From: Malaya genurostris
Lineage: Eukaryota > Arthropoda > Insecta > Diptera > Culicidae
Length of the DNA: 64,000 nucleotides
Direction of reading: 5' to 3'
Assembly: GCF_030247185.1 (NCBI RefSeq)
Contig: NC_080572.1
Span: forward strand, 172,118,975 to 172,182,974
Of the stretch, positions 45,394 through 55,444 are shown one piece after another. The notes beneath the pieces are model-generated. The model worked only from the letters and a program-made list of their open reading frames with translations, was not told the origin of the DNA and did no database searches. Positions within the stretch are counted from its first letter, which is position 1. Every line of letters starts with the position of its first letter. A program made the translations under genes and the position numbers.

Positions 45394-45920
45394 CAGCATC
45401 AAGAAAATTTATGTTAAGATTATAAAAATTACCAGCACTGTCAGGAGCCTAAGCTGTAAGTTTCCTTATGATTGACTTAAATTCATTGAATTTTGTATTG
45501 GTAAAGTCATCTTGAGACAGTATATTTTTAATTAAAATTTGATCAGTGATACATCATTTTCAATAAAACTCGAAATGTAAGAAGTATTCTATTAGATGTA
45601 GGTAGTAATTGGTTTCTAAGGTCTCTGAGGAATCTTAGATAGTTTTCAGAAGGATTTAGAATATGGTTTAATTTTTTCGATTTCTTAAGTGAAATTTTCA
45701 TTTCGCAAAAGACTAAACCTATATATAATTTATTTTTGTAAATCTTTAACTATGAATTTCACAGCAGGATCATGAGAACGTGGATGTTGTCGCTTCAATT
45801 ATGTAATGATAAAAATGTTCTATTGTATCGATGTCGGTAGTATTTTCCAAAACATTAGTATATTATATTGCTATAGACAATGTTATCACAAAAGTAATAC
45901 AGGATTGCTTTCATGTTATT
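45394..45920. other. Unassigned AT-rich stretch
   Basis: No recognised feature between the TIR element and the LINE. Confidence 0.4.
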
Positions 45921-45924
45921 AGAC

Positions 45925-47395
45925 TGCTAGATTTGGTAGAAGAACCGTAGAACACGGAGCATGCTCCAAAAGTTTGGAAAGAATCTTTGGTGGTTCTTAT
46001 CTCCAAGGCTACTGGAAGCCAAGGAGTACCATCCCATTAACATGTTGCACAAAAATTGGTACTTGCTATTGAAGAACAGACGATTAACTACTTGAATAGT
46101 AATAGTTTGTTAATTCAGGAACAATCGGGATATGGAAAAGGTACTGCAGGCGAAACCGCCTAGTACTAGTAAAATGCAAGGAGAAAATAGAAGGTAAAAA
46201 GAATATGTTTGCAGTGTAATGTCGAGGCATTTATTGTTACAAACACTACATCGCTTTGGCATCGGAGGAACGACACATAAATTGTTTGATTTTATTTATT
46301 TATTTATTTACTATTTATTTGACAGATCTCAAAGGACTATTCTAACGATATATTTAGTGTCTAGTTCCCTCAATAATTCCCTTGGTGTTCCTTAGGGAAG
46401 TGTGTTAGGTCCTATTACATTTCGTGTGTATATTAATGATATGAAGCGAGTCTTAGAATTTGCAGCTGGATGTTTTATTTGGGCGATCTATAATAGTTAT
46501 GAATTTGAAAAAAAAAACGTATCCCCAGCCAGCCGTTCTAGTTTTATTTATTCGAACAGTTCTACTGTCAAATTTAAAACTGGTATACGTTGCCGTTCTA
46601 TTTTTTTGTATTTTTGAAATACTAGTAAAACGCTGCTGGGGTTGCTAGTTTTTCTTGTTATAATTTCCAGATTTTAATTTTAAAACTGACATAAGTTATG
46701 CATCTAGAACTGGAACACTCCTGAACATGCCCTTACGTTTTTGTGATATAAATTTATTTGCTGACGATACTGTTTTGTTCATTACAGCTAAAGATTTCTA
46801 AGAAACTGTTGCACATTTAAACAAGGATCTACATATCGCGAAAACTAAATATATGCTTATTTCTTGTGTTAGTACCGAACATCATGTCGATCTTGACATT
46901 AATGGTGAAACTATTGATCGCGTTAGAAAAATTAAGTATTTGGAGTCATAATCAATGAAAAGCTAACATTCAAATCTCACATCAATAACGTCATCAAGAA
47001 GATTGCAAAAAAGTTCAGTGTATTGCGTCGTTTGAAAAATGACCTAACAAGTAAGATTCTTCTGTATAAAACAGCCATTTTACCACACATTGAATTCTAC
47101 CCATTCATTCTGTTTCTTGTTAACAATGTACAAATCTTTGGTAAAACTTTGCTAATAATTTTAAAATTTATTAAATATACTTCTTCAGATTTTCAATTAA
47201 ATGCATTACAATGGCTTTCAGTGAAACAGATAATTCACTACTTAACGTGGTGCTTGTTTTCTAAATTTTAAATAGATTGCTATCTCGATATTTGAGTGAT
47301 CAAATTGAGAAGGAATTGATTTGCGTTTGTATAATATTAGAAACGTATCTGGTGCTAGAATACCAAGTTTTGACGTGTGTTATTTACTATGAATA
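45925..47395 (+). pseudogene. Jockey/CR1-type LINE reverse transcriptase, decayed, interrupted by a MITE
   Basis: Fragments in order: VPEVWKESLVVLISKATGS (about 45970), IEEQTINYLNSN and QEQSGYGKG, VP(stop)GSVLGPITFRVYIND (46387-46440, where CAG of VPQGS has become TAG), then after the MITE RFCDINLFADDTVLF (catalytic FADD 46757-46768), DINGETIDRVRKIKY, INEKLTFKSHINNVIKK and LYKTAILPHIEFY. Many stops and frameshifts. A (TTTA)n run lies at about 46280-46315. The MITE separates residues YINDMKRVL from RFCDINLFADD, which normally are adjacent. Confidence 0.85.
46456..46732. mobile_element. Harbinger-type MITE (277 bp), copy 2, inside a LINE RT
   Basis: Flanked by TTA at 46453-46455 and 46733-46735. 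The right end in reverse complement starts GGGCATGTTCAG; the left end is slightly degraded. Inverted relative to copy 1 (12927-13204), it shares 'cgtatccccagc', 'gccgttctagttttattta' and 'ttttaaaactggt.ta' segments. Removing it restores continuity of the RT reading between the two conserved motifs, an independent confirmation of its ends. Confidence 0.85.
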
Positions 47396-48500
47396 GAACT
47401 TAATCTTGGTTACCTTGAGTTGTATTAAACGTAACAACATAATTCTTTCTCCATGCCCTTTGAAAGATGATCACATATAACTCAAAAATTTAGTTTTCGA
47501 AAACTTCTGGAAACAATAAGGAAAATTCATCATGCTTGCTTGCTTGCCGTTTTCACACTCCGACTCTTGCTCTCATCCACTTTTCTGACGTCGTGGCGAG
47601 CAGTCGCTTTCAACCAGCAGCAGCCTAAGCAGACATTATTTGTGGTGTAAAGACTTGTTGGGATTGAATCCTGGAACCTAGTTCTAATAATTAGCTAAGT
47701 GCTCTGAATTCTAAACTTTGATTTTAAGTTTAGAAATAAATTTCACAATTTTATTTCAAAATTCAGTTACTAAATACTGGTTCAGGAGTCAAAACTAATA
47801 TTCTGGAACTGGATCCTAATACTTGGTTCTGAAACAAAATTTTTGAAACTGGTTTTTCGACGAGATTTCGGAATTCAGTGGCTTTATTTAAGTTAGGAAA
47901 TATTCATGAATGCAATTTCAGTATATTAGAATGAAATTTATGATATGAATTCTAGATTTGGATTCTGGGATAAAATTTAAAATCTGAACTCAGAACCAGA
48001 ATTTCGAAGCTGACATATATTCCAGAATGCAATTCTTTAACTCAGTTTCAGAATTCATTTCCTTATTTAATTTCAGAATTTACTTTTTGAATTCTTAAAT
48101 TAAGTTCCAGAATTCAGAATTGAATTTGGAGCTTGGGTTCTTGAACTAGGGAACTTTGGAACTTGGGTTCTTGAACTTCTTCTGAAACTGAATTCATTTT
48201 GAATCTGGGTTCTAAAAATATGTTCTGTTCCTGAATTCTAGAAATTTTAGTATTGGTATACTTTCATTTGTTCAGCGTTATTTGTGTGATAGAATATGTT
48301 TGTCGTCAATAAGTCAAACTTTAGTATAAATGCACCGTTACAACTTTGGAAGCGGATCAGTGATGAGAAGTGATGAGTATGAGTTCCAAAGTATGGAAGA
48401 AGCTCGTCAGTGTTATTCGTATTCACGTACTCCAGTTATGTCTTTGATATTGGGTGAGTTTCCGTTAACCAAATCGCAAAGTTCGTTATTGTACAAAGGG
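47396..48500 (+). mobile_element. Family A repeat, copy 3 (diverged)
   Basis: 'cataattctttctccat' (near 47439) matches 'cataattctttcaccattt' of copy 1 (near 19818); 'caaccagcagcagcc' (near 47612) matches 'caaccagcagcttcgg' (near 20103); 'ttagtataaatgcaccgtta' matches copy 2; 'gttattcgtattcacgtact' plus 'ccagttatgtc' matches copy 1 near 20945. The TATA/Inr/DPE promoter region is not conserved. 48330-48515 contains a 61-codon frame (MHRYNFGSGSVMRSDEYEF) of no known family. Confidence 0.5.
47660..48250. repeat. Degenerate TTCTGAATTC/GGTTCTGGAACT-rich cryptic repeat
   Basis: Phrases such as 'ggttctgaaac', 'cagaattcatt', 'ttctggaactgga', 'ggttcttgaact' recur every 15-40 bp without a strict period. 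The same vocabulary appears at 20310-20660 in copy 1 of the family, so it is part of the element rather than random sequence. Confidence 0.65.
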
Positions 48501-48574
48501 AATAAGCTTTTTTAATTCAATGGTAAGACAGGTCAAACGCGCAACGACATTGGTGGAGCTCAAAAGGTTATGTA

Positions 48575-48710
48575 CACTAAGATCTTTTTTATGCGAATTT
48601 TTAGAGTTATGCGATTTTTTATGCGAAGTTTCAGAGTTATGCGGTTTTTATGTGTTTTTTTATGCGGTACGTAAACTCGCATGAAAAAAAAGAGTTCAGT
48701 GTATTTCACA
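48575..48710. repeat. TTTTATGCG repeat block
   Basis: 'ttttttatgcgaatttttag', 'agttatgcgattttttatgc', 'gaagtttcagagttatgcgg' are stacked; a related block lies at 6895-7030. Ends with 'aaagagttcagtgtattt', resembling the terminus style of other TE ends in the window. Confidence 0.55.
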
Positions 48711-48714
48711 TAAA

Positions 48715-49387
48715 AATCTGGTTTGTAGGCAGATATTTTAATATTTAGAACAATTTCATTTCAATTTTTTTTTTGTCGGAGTATGAAGATTGTTTTTTTT
48801 TATTGAAGTAAGATGTACCATTTATTGTGTTCTGTATGATTACGACGGATTTTTAGTCTACAAGAGTTTGAGCCTCGCGCACGCGAAACAGGTATAGACT
48901 TTTTGTTAACTGGTTAAGATATGTGTCAAAAATAACTCGTTCTGCTCACAACTTTGAATCTGTATTCTAACCAATCAGATCTGTGATAGTTGAATATGTT
49001 GAATATAGAATGAATTGGATTATGAATTGCTTTGTTTGAAATTCTAAATGTTATTAGAAAATTATCTGAGCCAAAGTATGCATGTTTAATCAGTTTGCTA
49101 CAAATGTGGCTTGTTCAGTTAAGGCCAGATTAATTGTGGGAGGGTTTTTCATCGAAAAGAAACACGTTGGGCTATTTTGAAATAAAACTTTTTGTTGGAA
49201 TGGTAGATTAGATCTGGCGATAAAAATGATAGGAAAAGTATTGATTGACTGTTCAGATATGATTGAAATTTCATTTCAATATAGGCCAACATTGAGTTAA
49301 TATTTGAGAGTCTTTCTGTGAAGTTCGTACTGTTGTCTGTTTTAGATTGTTTTTGCTCACAGGTTATAATTTTCATAGAATAAATAA
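48715..49387. other. Unassigned AT-rich stretch
   Basis: No recognised feature apart from poly-T/poly-A tracts. Confidence 0.4.
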
Positions 49388-49395
49388 ACCTATTC

Positions 49396-49684
49396 CAGGC
49401 ACGTGCGCAGGGGGGGGGGGGGTTGGGGGTTTTAACCCCCCCCCCCCCCCCATGAAGATTTTTTTTTAAATTAAGTTTCATGAACAATGGAGTACTTATT
49501 ATATTAAAGTGCAAATAACTTGACAATTCATATTTTTTATCAATTTATAAACTGACATAATTTGAACTCCCCCCCTCGTTTTACATTGTCAATATAGTGG
49601 ATGAGGCGCCTTTTCGCCTTTTGGACACCCCCTCTCCCCTTGAAACACCCCCCCCCCCATGGATGATTCCTGCGCACGGGCCTG
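49396..49684. mobile_element. hAT-type MITE (289 bp) with G- and C-runs and 8-bp target duplication
   Basis: The 8-bp repeat ACCTATTC flanks it exactly (49388-49395 and 49685-49692). Terminal inverted repeats CAGGCACGTGCGCAGG and, in reverse complement, CAGGCCCGTGCGCAGG (15 of 16). Just inside the left end are about 13 G, GGGGG and about 17 C, able to pair as a hairpin; further C-runs lie near 49568 and 49649. No ORF. A partial relative lies at 41530-41606. Confidence 0.85.
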
Positions 49685-49692
49685 ACCTATTC

Positions 49693-51760
49693 GATCCAAT
49701 TCGTTCCAAGTTTTTACAAGCATTGAATACAAATAAGTTGAATACGCATAGTGCAATAACTGAAGTATTAAAGTTTGAAGACTGTTCACTGCTCTTATTT
49801 CTAAGACCCTCAGTAATATCTCCCAGAGAATTAATCTCGACAATTTATGTTACAAATTATAATTTTATATACACTCATCCGTGACACGGACTAAAAGTGA
49901 AACGAAAGTATACGAAAACACAAACCAAAGCTTACTTTGGAGCGAAATACACATCTTCGTAAAAGTTTATCCAGCCATGTGATCAGACAAAACGACACGA
50001 GCTCTCGTCTTCCAAACCAAAAAAAAAACATCCTTGCCAGCTATGGAGCACAGATAAAACTCTAAACTTTGGTAGTAAAATAAAACTGATCCGAGTTGTA
50101 AAAGGTGTGTGCGTGTGTACGATGATCCTGGCACCCCAACGTAAATTTCAGCACACGCATTCCGACCCGCTTCTTACCTGCTTCCTGTGCTACCGTAGGG
50201 AAGCCACGTAACACCGCATATCGTGCCGGTTTTGTTTAAGGCTTCAATCTGTCTCACGCTCCGTTGGGTCAATTTGGTAGGGGGCGATGGGACGTTATGC
50301 TAACAATAGGTCAAGAAGCACGTGATTTTTGTTATTTCACCTAACGGGACGTTGGAAGTTTATCAACAACTTGTGCACTCGCCTGGTCGTACACGAGTTA
50401 CCGTACCGTACTTTCTCTGTGGAATTGTCCTTGTTGGTTGGGAGGGGAGAAAGAAGAACTAAAGCGGAGGGAATGTCACTGCTATTGTCGGTAAGGTATG
50501 TTGCCTCATCATCTTATTTTATCTTGCTGATGGACTGATCTTACATGTGAGCTAACAGGAATTATAGTGATTTAGTGAAATGAATTATCGCAACCCAGAG
50601 ATCAGTTCACAAAATTGGACGGGAAATTTCCACAATTCAGCATCGAGTTGAAATGATATACGGACCAAGTGAATCTCCGTACGCATTGTAACCGGTGTGC
50701 CCACTTCTGCGTCACTTGCTTACATTTGTTCTGTTAGCAATGGTGGAATTGGACGCGGAAGGCAAGCAACAGCAGGTCCGACATCAGTATCAACAGTCAA
50801 CCATCCTTCCAAAATCCCAACCAGCGAACTGCTCAATGGGACCTGCTCCGTATGTATCTCTGTATTCGAAAGGATAAGTTGAACGTGGGTACGTACGAAC
50901 AGACAGACAGACGCGCTTCACATGCTGGTTTTGAGAAGAAGGATTTAGTTCAAGAGTCTCCGCCATACTTCTTGTTTATTTGTAGCCGGGCACATACACG
51001 GCTCAAGTGGCACCGACGGAAACTTGCTCCGGGTGGAATAGGCGCACCTGGTGTTTGCGGGATAACGAATACTATTTTCGAGACCGGTTATGAATGAAGA
51101 CCGAGATAACACAGACCACACTCCGGGGGGAAATTTCGAATGTGATGGGAAATTAATTTCAGGTTTGCTTCTTGTTGAAGACTGTGTAAACAGAATCGTG
51201 TCGTATTGACTAAGTGCTCAAGAAAGACTTCTGTTTGGTTTTAGGAGTAGCATATAAATTTAAAAAAGGAGCGAAAATTCTTCAACGAAATAAAATTGAA
51301 ACTGAATTCGAAATCACTTCCAACGCGCCTGATTAGATTTTTATATATTTCGTAATGATTATAACAGCAGTCATTATTTTGATATTTGATACTGGATCAT
51401 GGAAACTTTGAATGTAGTTTTCAATTATTGTTGATAAATTAACCATAATTCAAGTTAAAATCTGACAACGATTCCAGCCTGTTTAAGTTTTCTTGGCATA
51501 AATACGTTTAAAATATTAATAGTCCACAACCTAGTGGTAAAATAATTACTTCTTTATTAGCATTTCATGAAAAATCGATGCAAGTTTTATACCTATTAGC
51601 GTTTTGACTACTACCTCCGGTACTCTCGGTACCAAACTCCGGAGATCGGTTTAACCAAAGTTAGATTGTATGTCGTTAGCTATCCAGATTTACAAATTGA
51701 AATATTCTTAAGACTTACCGGAGTGTTGTTCACAGAATTGACACGTTAGAATGATGAACA
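49693..51760. other. Unassigned stretch, GC-richer at 50100-51120
   Basis: 50100-51120 looks like single-copy sequence. Overlapping frames on the plus strand (50329-50538, 50695-50882, 50852-51097) show no family motif. It may be host intron or UTR. 51120-51760 is AT-rich and featureless. Confidence 0.4.
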
Positions 51761-51764
51761 GAAA

Positions 51765-51990
51765 AAAAACAAGGATGGCTTTTATCGTATCAAAGAATGC
51801 TCACTCGCAACTCTTCCACGATTAAATCAGTGCCATCAAAGAGAATCGGAAATCATCGCAACAACAAAAAACCGGCATGGTACATTTAACATAGAATAGA
51901 CACTAGTGCGAGAGCGAATTTCTCTCGGTGAACCGTCTGAGAATCAACGGCTAGCACGCTGCTGTGGGGATTCTCTCTGAAGCAACAAAC
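51765..51990 (+). repeat. Dispersed repeat of about 220 bp, copy 2
   Basis: Same ordered motifs as 30482-30705 ('gtgccatcaaagaga', 'aacaaaaaaccggcatggt', 'catttaacatagaatagaca', 'gctgctgtgggga'). The similarity fades after 'gctgctgtgggga'. Downstream DNA to 52240 ('gagattctctcttgg' near 52222) may belong to the same element. Confidence 0.75.
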
Positions 51991-52430
51991 GGTTGCTTAT
52001 TCTCGTTTCGCGATCCGATTCTGTATGGGCAGTGGATAATTGCGATAGAATCATTTTACTATTGCCGCTTATTCTAACTATGTGCTTATAACCTTTGTAT
52101 AATTTGTGTCTATGAGAATGTATGTGAATACTCCACACAAGGGTTTTTAAATATTGCAACCTAATATGAGAATCATCAAGTCGAATCATCGATTCGATTT
52201 TCTGCCATAATTGTCAACTTGAGATTCTCTCTTGGTAAATTCCACACAGCGGCGATCATTATCAGACTGAAATTTTTTTAAAGGGCCATGAAATACTCAG
52301 AGTATGAAGTGGAGCGAAGAAATGTAGAAAAATTCTCTCGAGGTTCATGCATTGAGAGACTCGAATTCTTGTAGCATCTTCTACCGGATTGAAAATGTTG
52401 TATACAATTTAGATAAAAATCGAGCAGCTT
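51991..52430. other. Unassigned stretch
   Basis: AT-rich with no coding motif. The 81-codon minus frame at 51944-52189 lacks family features. Confidence 0.4.
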
Positions 52431-52600
52431 CTGTCAAATTTTCAGCAATCACCAACACTGGAAAAAAATCACTGAGGGCTAAATCTGGAAAATATGATAG
52501 ATGCGGTAGCAATTCGAATTTCAATTCGAGCAATTAAGTCACCGTAACGATTGACTTGTGTCACGATGCATTATTTTGGAGAAAAAATTTGATTACAGGC
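52430..52600 (-). pseudogene. Mariner transposase relic (catalytic C-terminal part)
   Basis: The minus strand reads LQNNASxHKSIVTVT, LLELKFELLPHLSYFPDLAL and SDFF, aligning with the HDNAPCHKS...LGFELLPHPPYSPDLAPSDFF block of irritans-type mariners. The second catalytic Asp has become Asn; the third is kept. Flanking parts are too diverged to follow. Confidence 0.7.
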
Positions 52601-52894
52601 TTGGTGGATCGGACCGCTCGTAACAAACAAACAAACTATGCCTCGCCCGGAGCTGCAGTCGGTAAACGAACATTTGAATGTAAGAACCAGATAATACATT
52701 TGTTTCGGATGAAACGGCTAAGTTTTCAGTTGGTACTTGTATTCAAAGTTATTTTTTGTCCGGTTCAAGAAAAAAATGCCTAACGATTTAATTTTTACAC
52801 AATGTTTATACATTGTTAACGCTTCCTGATTTTTTTTGTGGACACAGCACCTGTGTGGCGCTCTCAGTCACCCGATTATATATATTTTAGGTTA

Positions 52895-54137
52895 CCACAT
52901 AAAGCTTGCTTCATTTAGAATTGGAACAAACTTTTGCTCATATTGTGGCGCTCCTGGTGAACGGATTTGGAAGTTCTTGGCGTCTTGATTCTTGACATTC
53001 CGCAAATCGACTGTACTTTGTAAACAATCAACATGGAATCAACAGAAGGGAAAAAATTGTGCACAGGTCTTTAGAAAATTCATTATGGACTGCATCTAGG
53101 CTAGCTAAACAGCTGAAATTGCCCAGAAATACCATATGGCGTGTTACCAAACGGTATAAGGAAACATTGACGACGATTCGGAAGCCTCAAGCCAATCATC
53201 GGAGTGGATCTGTCGACTGGAAACTGCGTGGTAAGATTTTGCAGACAATCGAATCCTAATCTGTCGGACCGTGATTTGGCCAGAAAATTCGTTGTTGCCC
53301 ATAGTACCATGAAGAGAACTCGACTCCGGGAAGGAATCAAGTCGTATCGAGCTAGCAAACAGCCAAATTGGACCATAAAACAGAATAGTGTGGTCGAAAT
53401 TCGTGCTCGGAAACTATATGACCAGGTGCTGATCAAGTTCGACGGGTGTCTTCTGATGGACGATGAAACCTACGTCAAGGCTGACTTTGGGCAAATCCCA
53501 GGTCAAACATTTTACTTGGCAACGGCTCGGGGGGATGTTTCAACCAAATTTAAGTTTGTTTTGCCGACAAATTTGCAAGAAAATTTATGATTTGGCAGGG
53601 CATTTGCAGCTGTGGCAAAAAAAAATGAAAGTTTTCGTTACAAATAAGACAATGACATCGGAATTATACCAAAAAGAGTGTCTCCAAAAAGAATTTTGTT
53701 TTGGCCAGATTTGGCAAGCTGTCATTACAGCAAAGTCGTTCAAGAATGGTATGCAGAGAAAGGGGTCAAGTTTGCTCCGAAAAACCTTAACCCACCCAAC
53801 TGCCCCCAGTTCCGCCCTATTGAGAAATACTAAGCAATCATGAAGAGGAGACTCAAGGCAAAGGAAAAGGTTGTTCAAGACTTCAATCAGATGACGACCT
53901 GGTGGAATAAGATAGTTAAAACGATGGACGAAGAAGGTGTGCGCCGCCTAATGAGCAGTGTTACAGGAAAAATTCGAGAATTCCTTCGAAACCGCGACGA
54001 ATAATTTTATCCGTATTTTTTCTTAAAAGTATGAAGAAAACTACATTTGTATAATAAAAGATCTTGAATTCAATTATAAATAACTGAAATACAGGCAATT
54101 GTCTTTGTTCCAATTCTATCTGAAGCAAGCTTTGTGT
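52895..54137 (+). mobile_element. DD37E Tc1/mariner-superfamily element (mosquito ITmD37E type)
   Basis: A 1243-bp element with TA on both sides (52893-52894 and 54138-54139) and inverted ends of about 34 bp sharing AAAGCTTGCTTCA and TAGAATTGGAACAAA. The size and TIRs fit the family. It contains one decayed plus-strand transposase. Upstream, at 52855-52890, lies 'gtggcgctctcagtcacc', outside the element. Confidence 0.88.
53033..54004 (+). pseudogene. DD37E transposase with about five frameshifts and one nonsense codon
   Basis: Starts ATG 53033 (MESTEGKK). Helix-turn-helix region: SLENSLWTASRLAKQLKLPR and WRVTKRYKE; second helix-turn-helix NLSDRDLARKF. Catalytic: LLMDDETYVKADFGQ (first Asp), LFWPDLASCHYS (second Asp), NPPNCPQFRPIEKY (Glu), with 37 residues between the second Asp and the Glu. 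Breaks: near 53049 (A lost), near 53250, near 53585 and 53613 (A-runs), near 53690; TAA at 53830-53832 replaces the expected Trp after EKY. The C-terminus FLRNRDE ends at 54004. Inactive. Confidence 0.88.
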
Positions 54138-54239
54138 TATTGACATTCGATAAAATTTTCAGCTTGATCCCTGGACATTTGTAAAAGTTACGCTGTATTG
54201 AGTATATCTGCGATTGTGCGTGTCCTCGGTTTTGTACAA

Positions 54240-54660
54240 TTTTCAAAATGGAATTGCATTTTCAATAACGAGTTTGCATTGCATTTTGGGTTTAAAACGG
54301 GTTCAATGGTACAACGACATTGCAAATTGGCCGTGAGTCTGTGAACGATTATGAGAGAAGTGGTTGGCCACCGACATCGAAAACACGACGAAAACAACAT
54401 CAAAGAATTGATGAGTACAAATCGACTATTAGGAGTACTATTTGCGTGAAGCAATTTGCCGAAAAAGGCCAGATTTGTGGGTAAACAACTGGTGGATCTT
54501 GCATTACAATTACACACCGTGACACAATGCCATCGTTATCCGTTAACATTTGGCTAAAAACGAAACGAATACCATTCAGCAACCACCGAATTCACCTGAT
54601 TTGGCTCCCTGCGACTATTTCCTATTCGATTGACTCAAGAAACCGTTCGTTGTAAAAGTA
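54240..54660 (+). pseudogene. Decayed mariner-like element (KNGFN-type), copy 2
   Basis: Shares 'tttgcattgcattttg', 'ggttttaatggt.c.acgac' and the whole 'cagatttgtgggtaaacaac' block with the relic at 37400-38075. Protein scraps: ERSGWPPTSKT, RPDLWVNN, NAIVIR, LAKNETNTIQQPPNSPDLAP and CDYFLFD (third Asp retained). The region between the DNA-binding domain and the last catalytic segment is deleted in the same way as copy 1, so the two probably derive from one deleted ancestor. Confidence 0.7.
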
Positions 54661-54803
54661 ATTGTAAAACCTTTTTCTGTCATTTTCGATTTTCTTTCAA
54701 TTTTGAAACTATTGTTCCGCTTATGTCATTGACTGGATATGGATTTCGTTCTCATAGCTTGCAAGTGAAGCTGAGAGTGACATTAATGTCTCGTCATTTG
54801 CGT

Positions 54804-55440
54804 CTATTTGAGACAATGAAAATAACTTTTATTTGCTCTGATTGCGTGTATCCAAAATATGATACTTGAAGCTATGCCATGACCACGGGTTGCTTCCAGA
54901 ATTGAATTGAAAGACACTTTATCAAAGGCAAACGCCCAAGAAAGATTGCTTTTGTGAGAAAGCCTTCTCAATGTTGTATACAACATCATGTAACAGGGTT
55001 GTAGTGGCCTTTCCACGCTGCTAAGCATATTGCATTCCGTGTAGCGGATGCACGCCCAAACTAACATTCCTGATATAGTGATGGACTATGCGTTCCACTG
55101 TTAAGAAGAAATGATCTAAGACTGATAGGCCTGAAACTTTTCGCTTCCTCATAAGTGTCGCGACCGCCATTGGGAATAAATTTCACAATTATTTCCTGCC
55201 AAGCTCTTGGAATACATCCTATCGCAAGACTAAAAGTAAGTAATTTCCTCAAAACATGTTTGAAATGTTCATACCCTTTCTGCAGTAACACTGGAAAAAC
55301 TCCATCCTTTCCAGGAGACTTGTACGGAGCAAAACTCTCAACTGCCCATTTGACCGATTCAATCGTCACAACGCTTCGAGCAAAGGCCCAAGAATCGTAA
55401 CTTGCCGAAAAAGTCTCAGGAACAACTGTCGGTGATGGCT
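54804..55440 (-). pseudogene. Non-LTR retrotransposon RT fragment (R1/I-group-like)
   Basis: On the minus strand: SVKWAVESFAPYKSPGKDGV, FPVLLQKGY, LTFSLAIGCIPRAWQEIIVK, FIPNGGRDTYEEAKSFRPIS, then in the next frame MQYA-like, LYTTLRRLSHKSNLS, FAFDKVSFNSILEATRGHGI. These are RT blocks 0-3 (KSPG.DG, SFRPISL, first catalytic Asp in AFDKVSF). No FADD block follows before 54804. One frameshift near 55065. Confidence 0.8.
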
Positions 55441-55444
55441 CCTT

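Noticed and set aside
50329..51097. Chain of short frames considered as exons of a host gene
   Set aside because: No consistent splice sites or conserved protein sequence could be identified.
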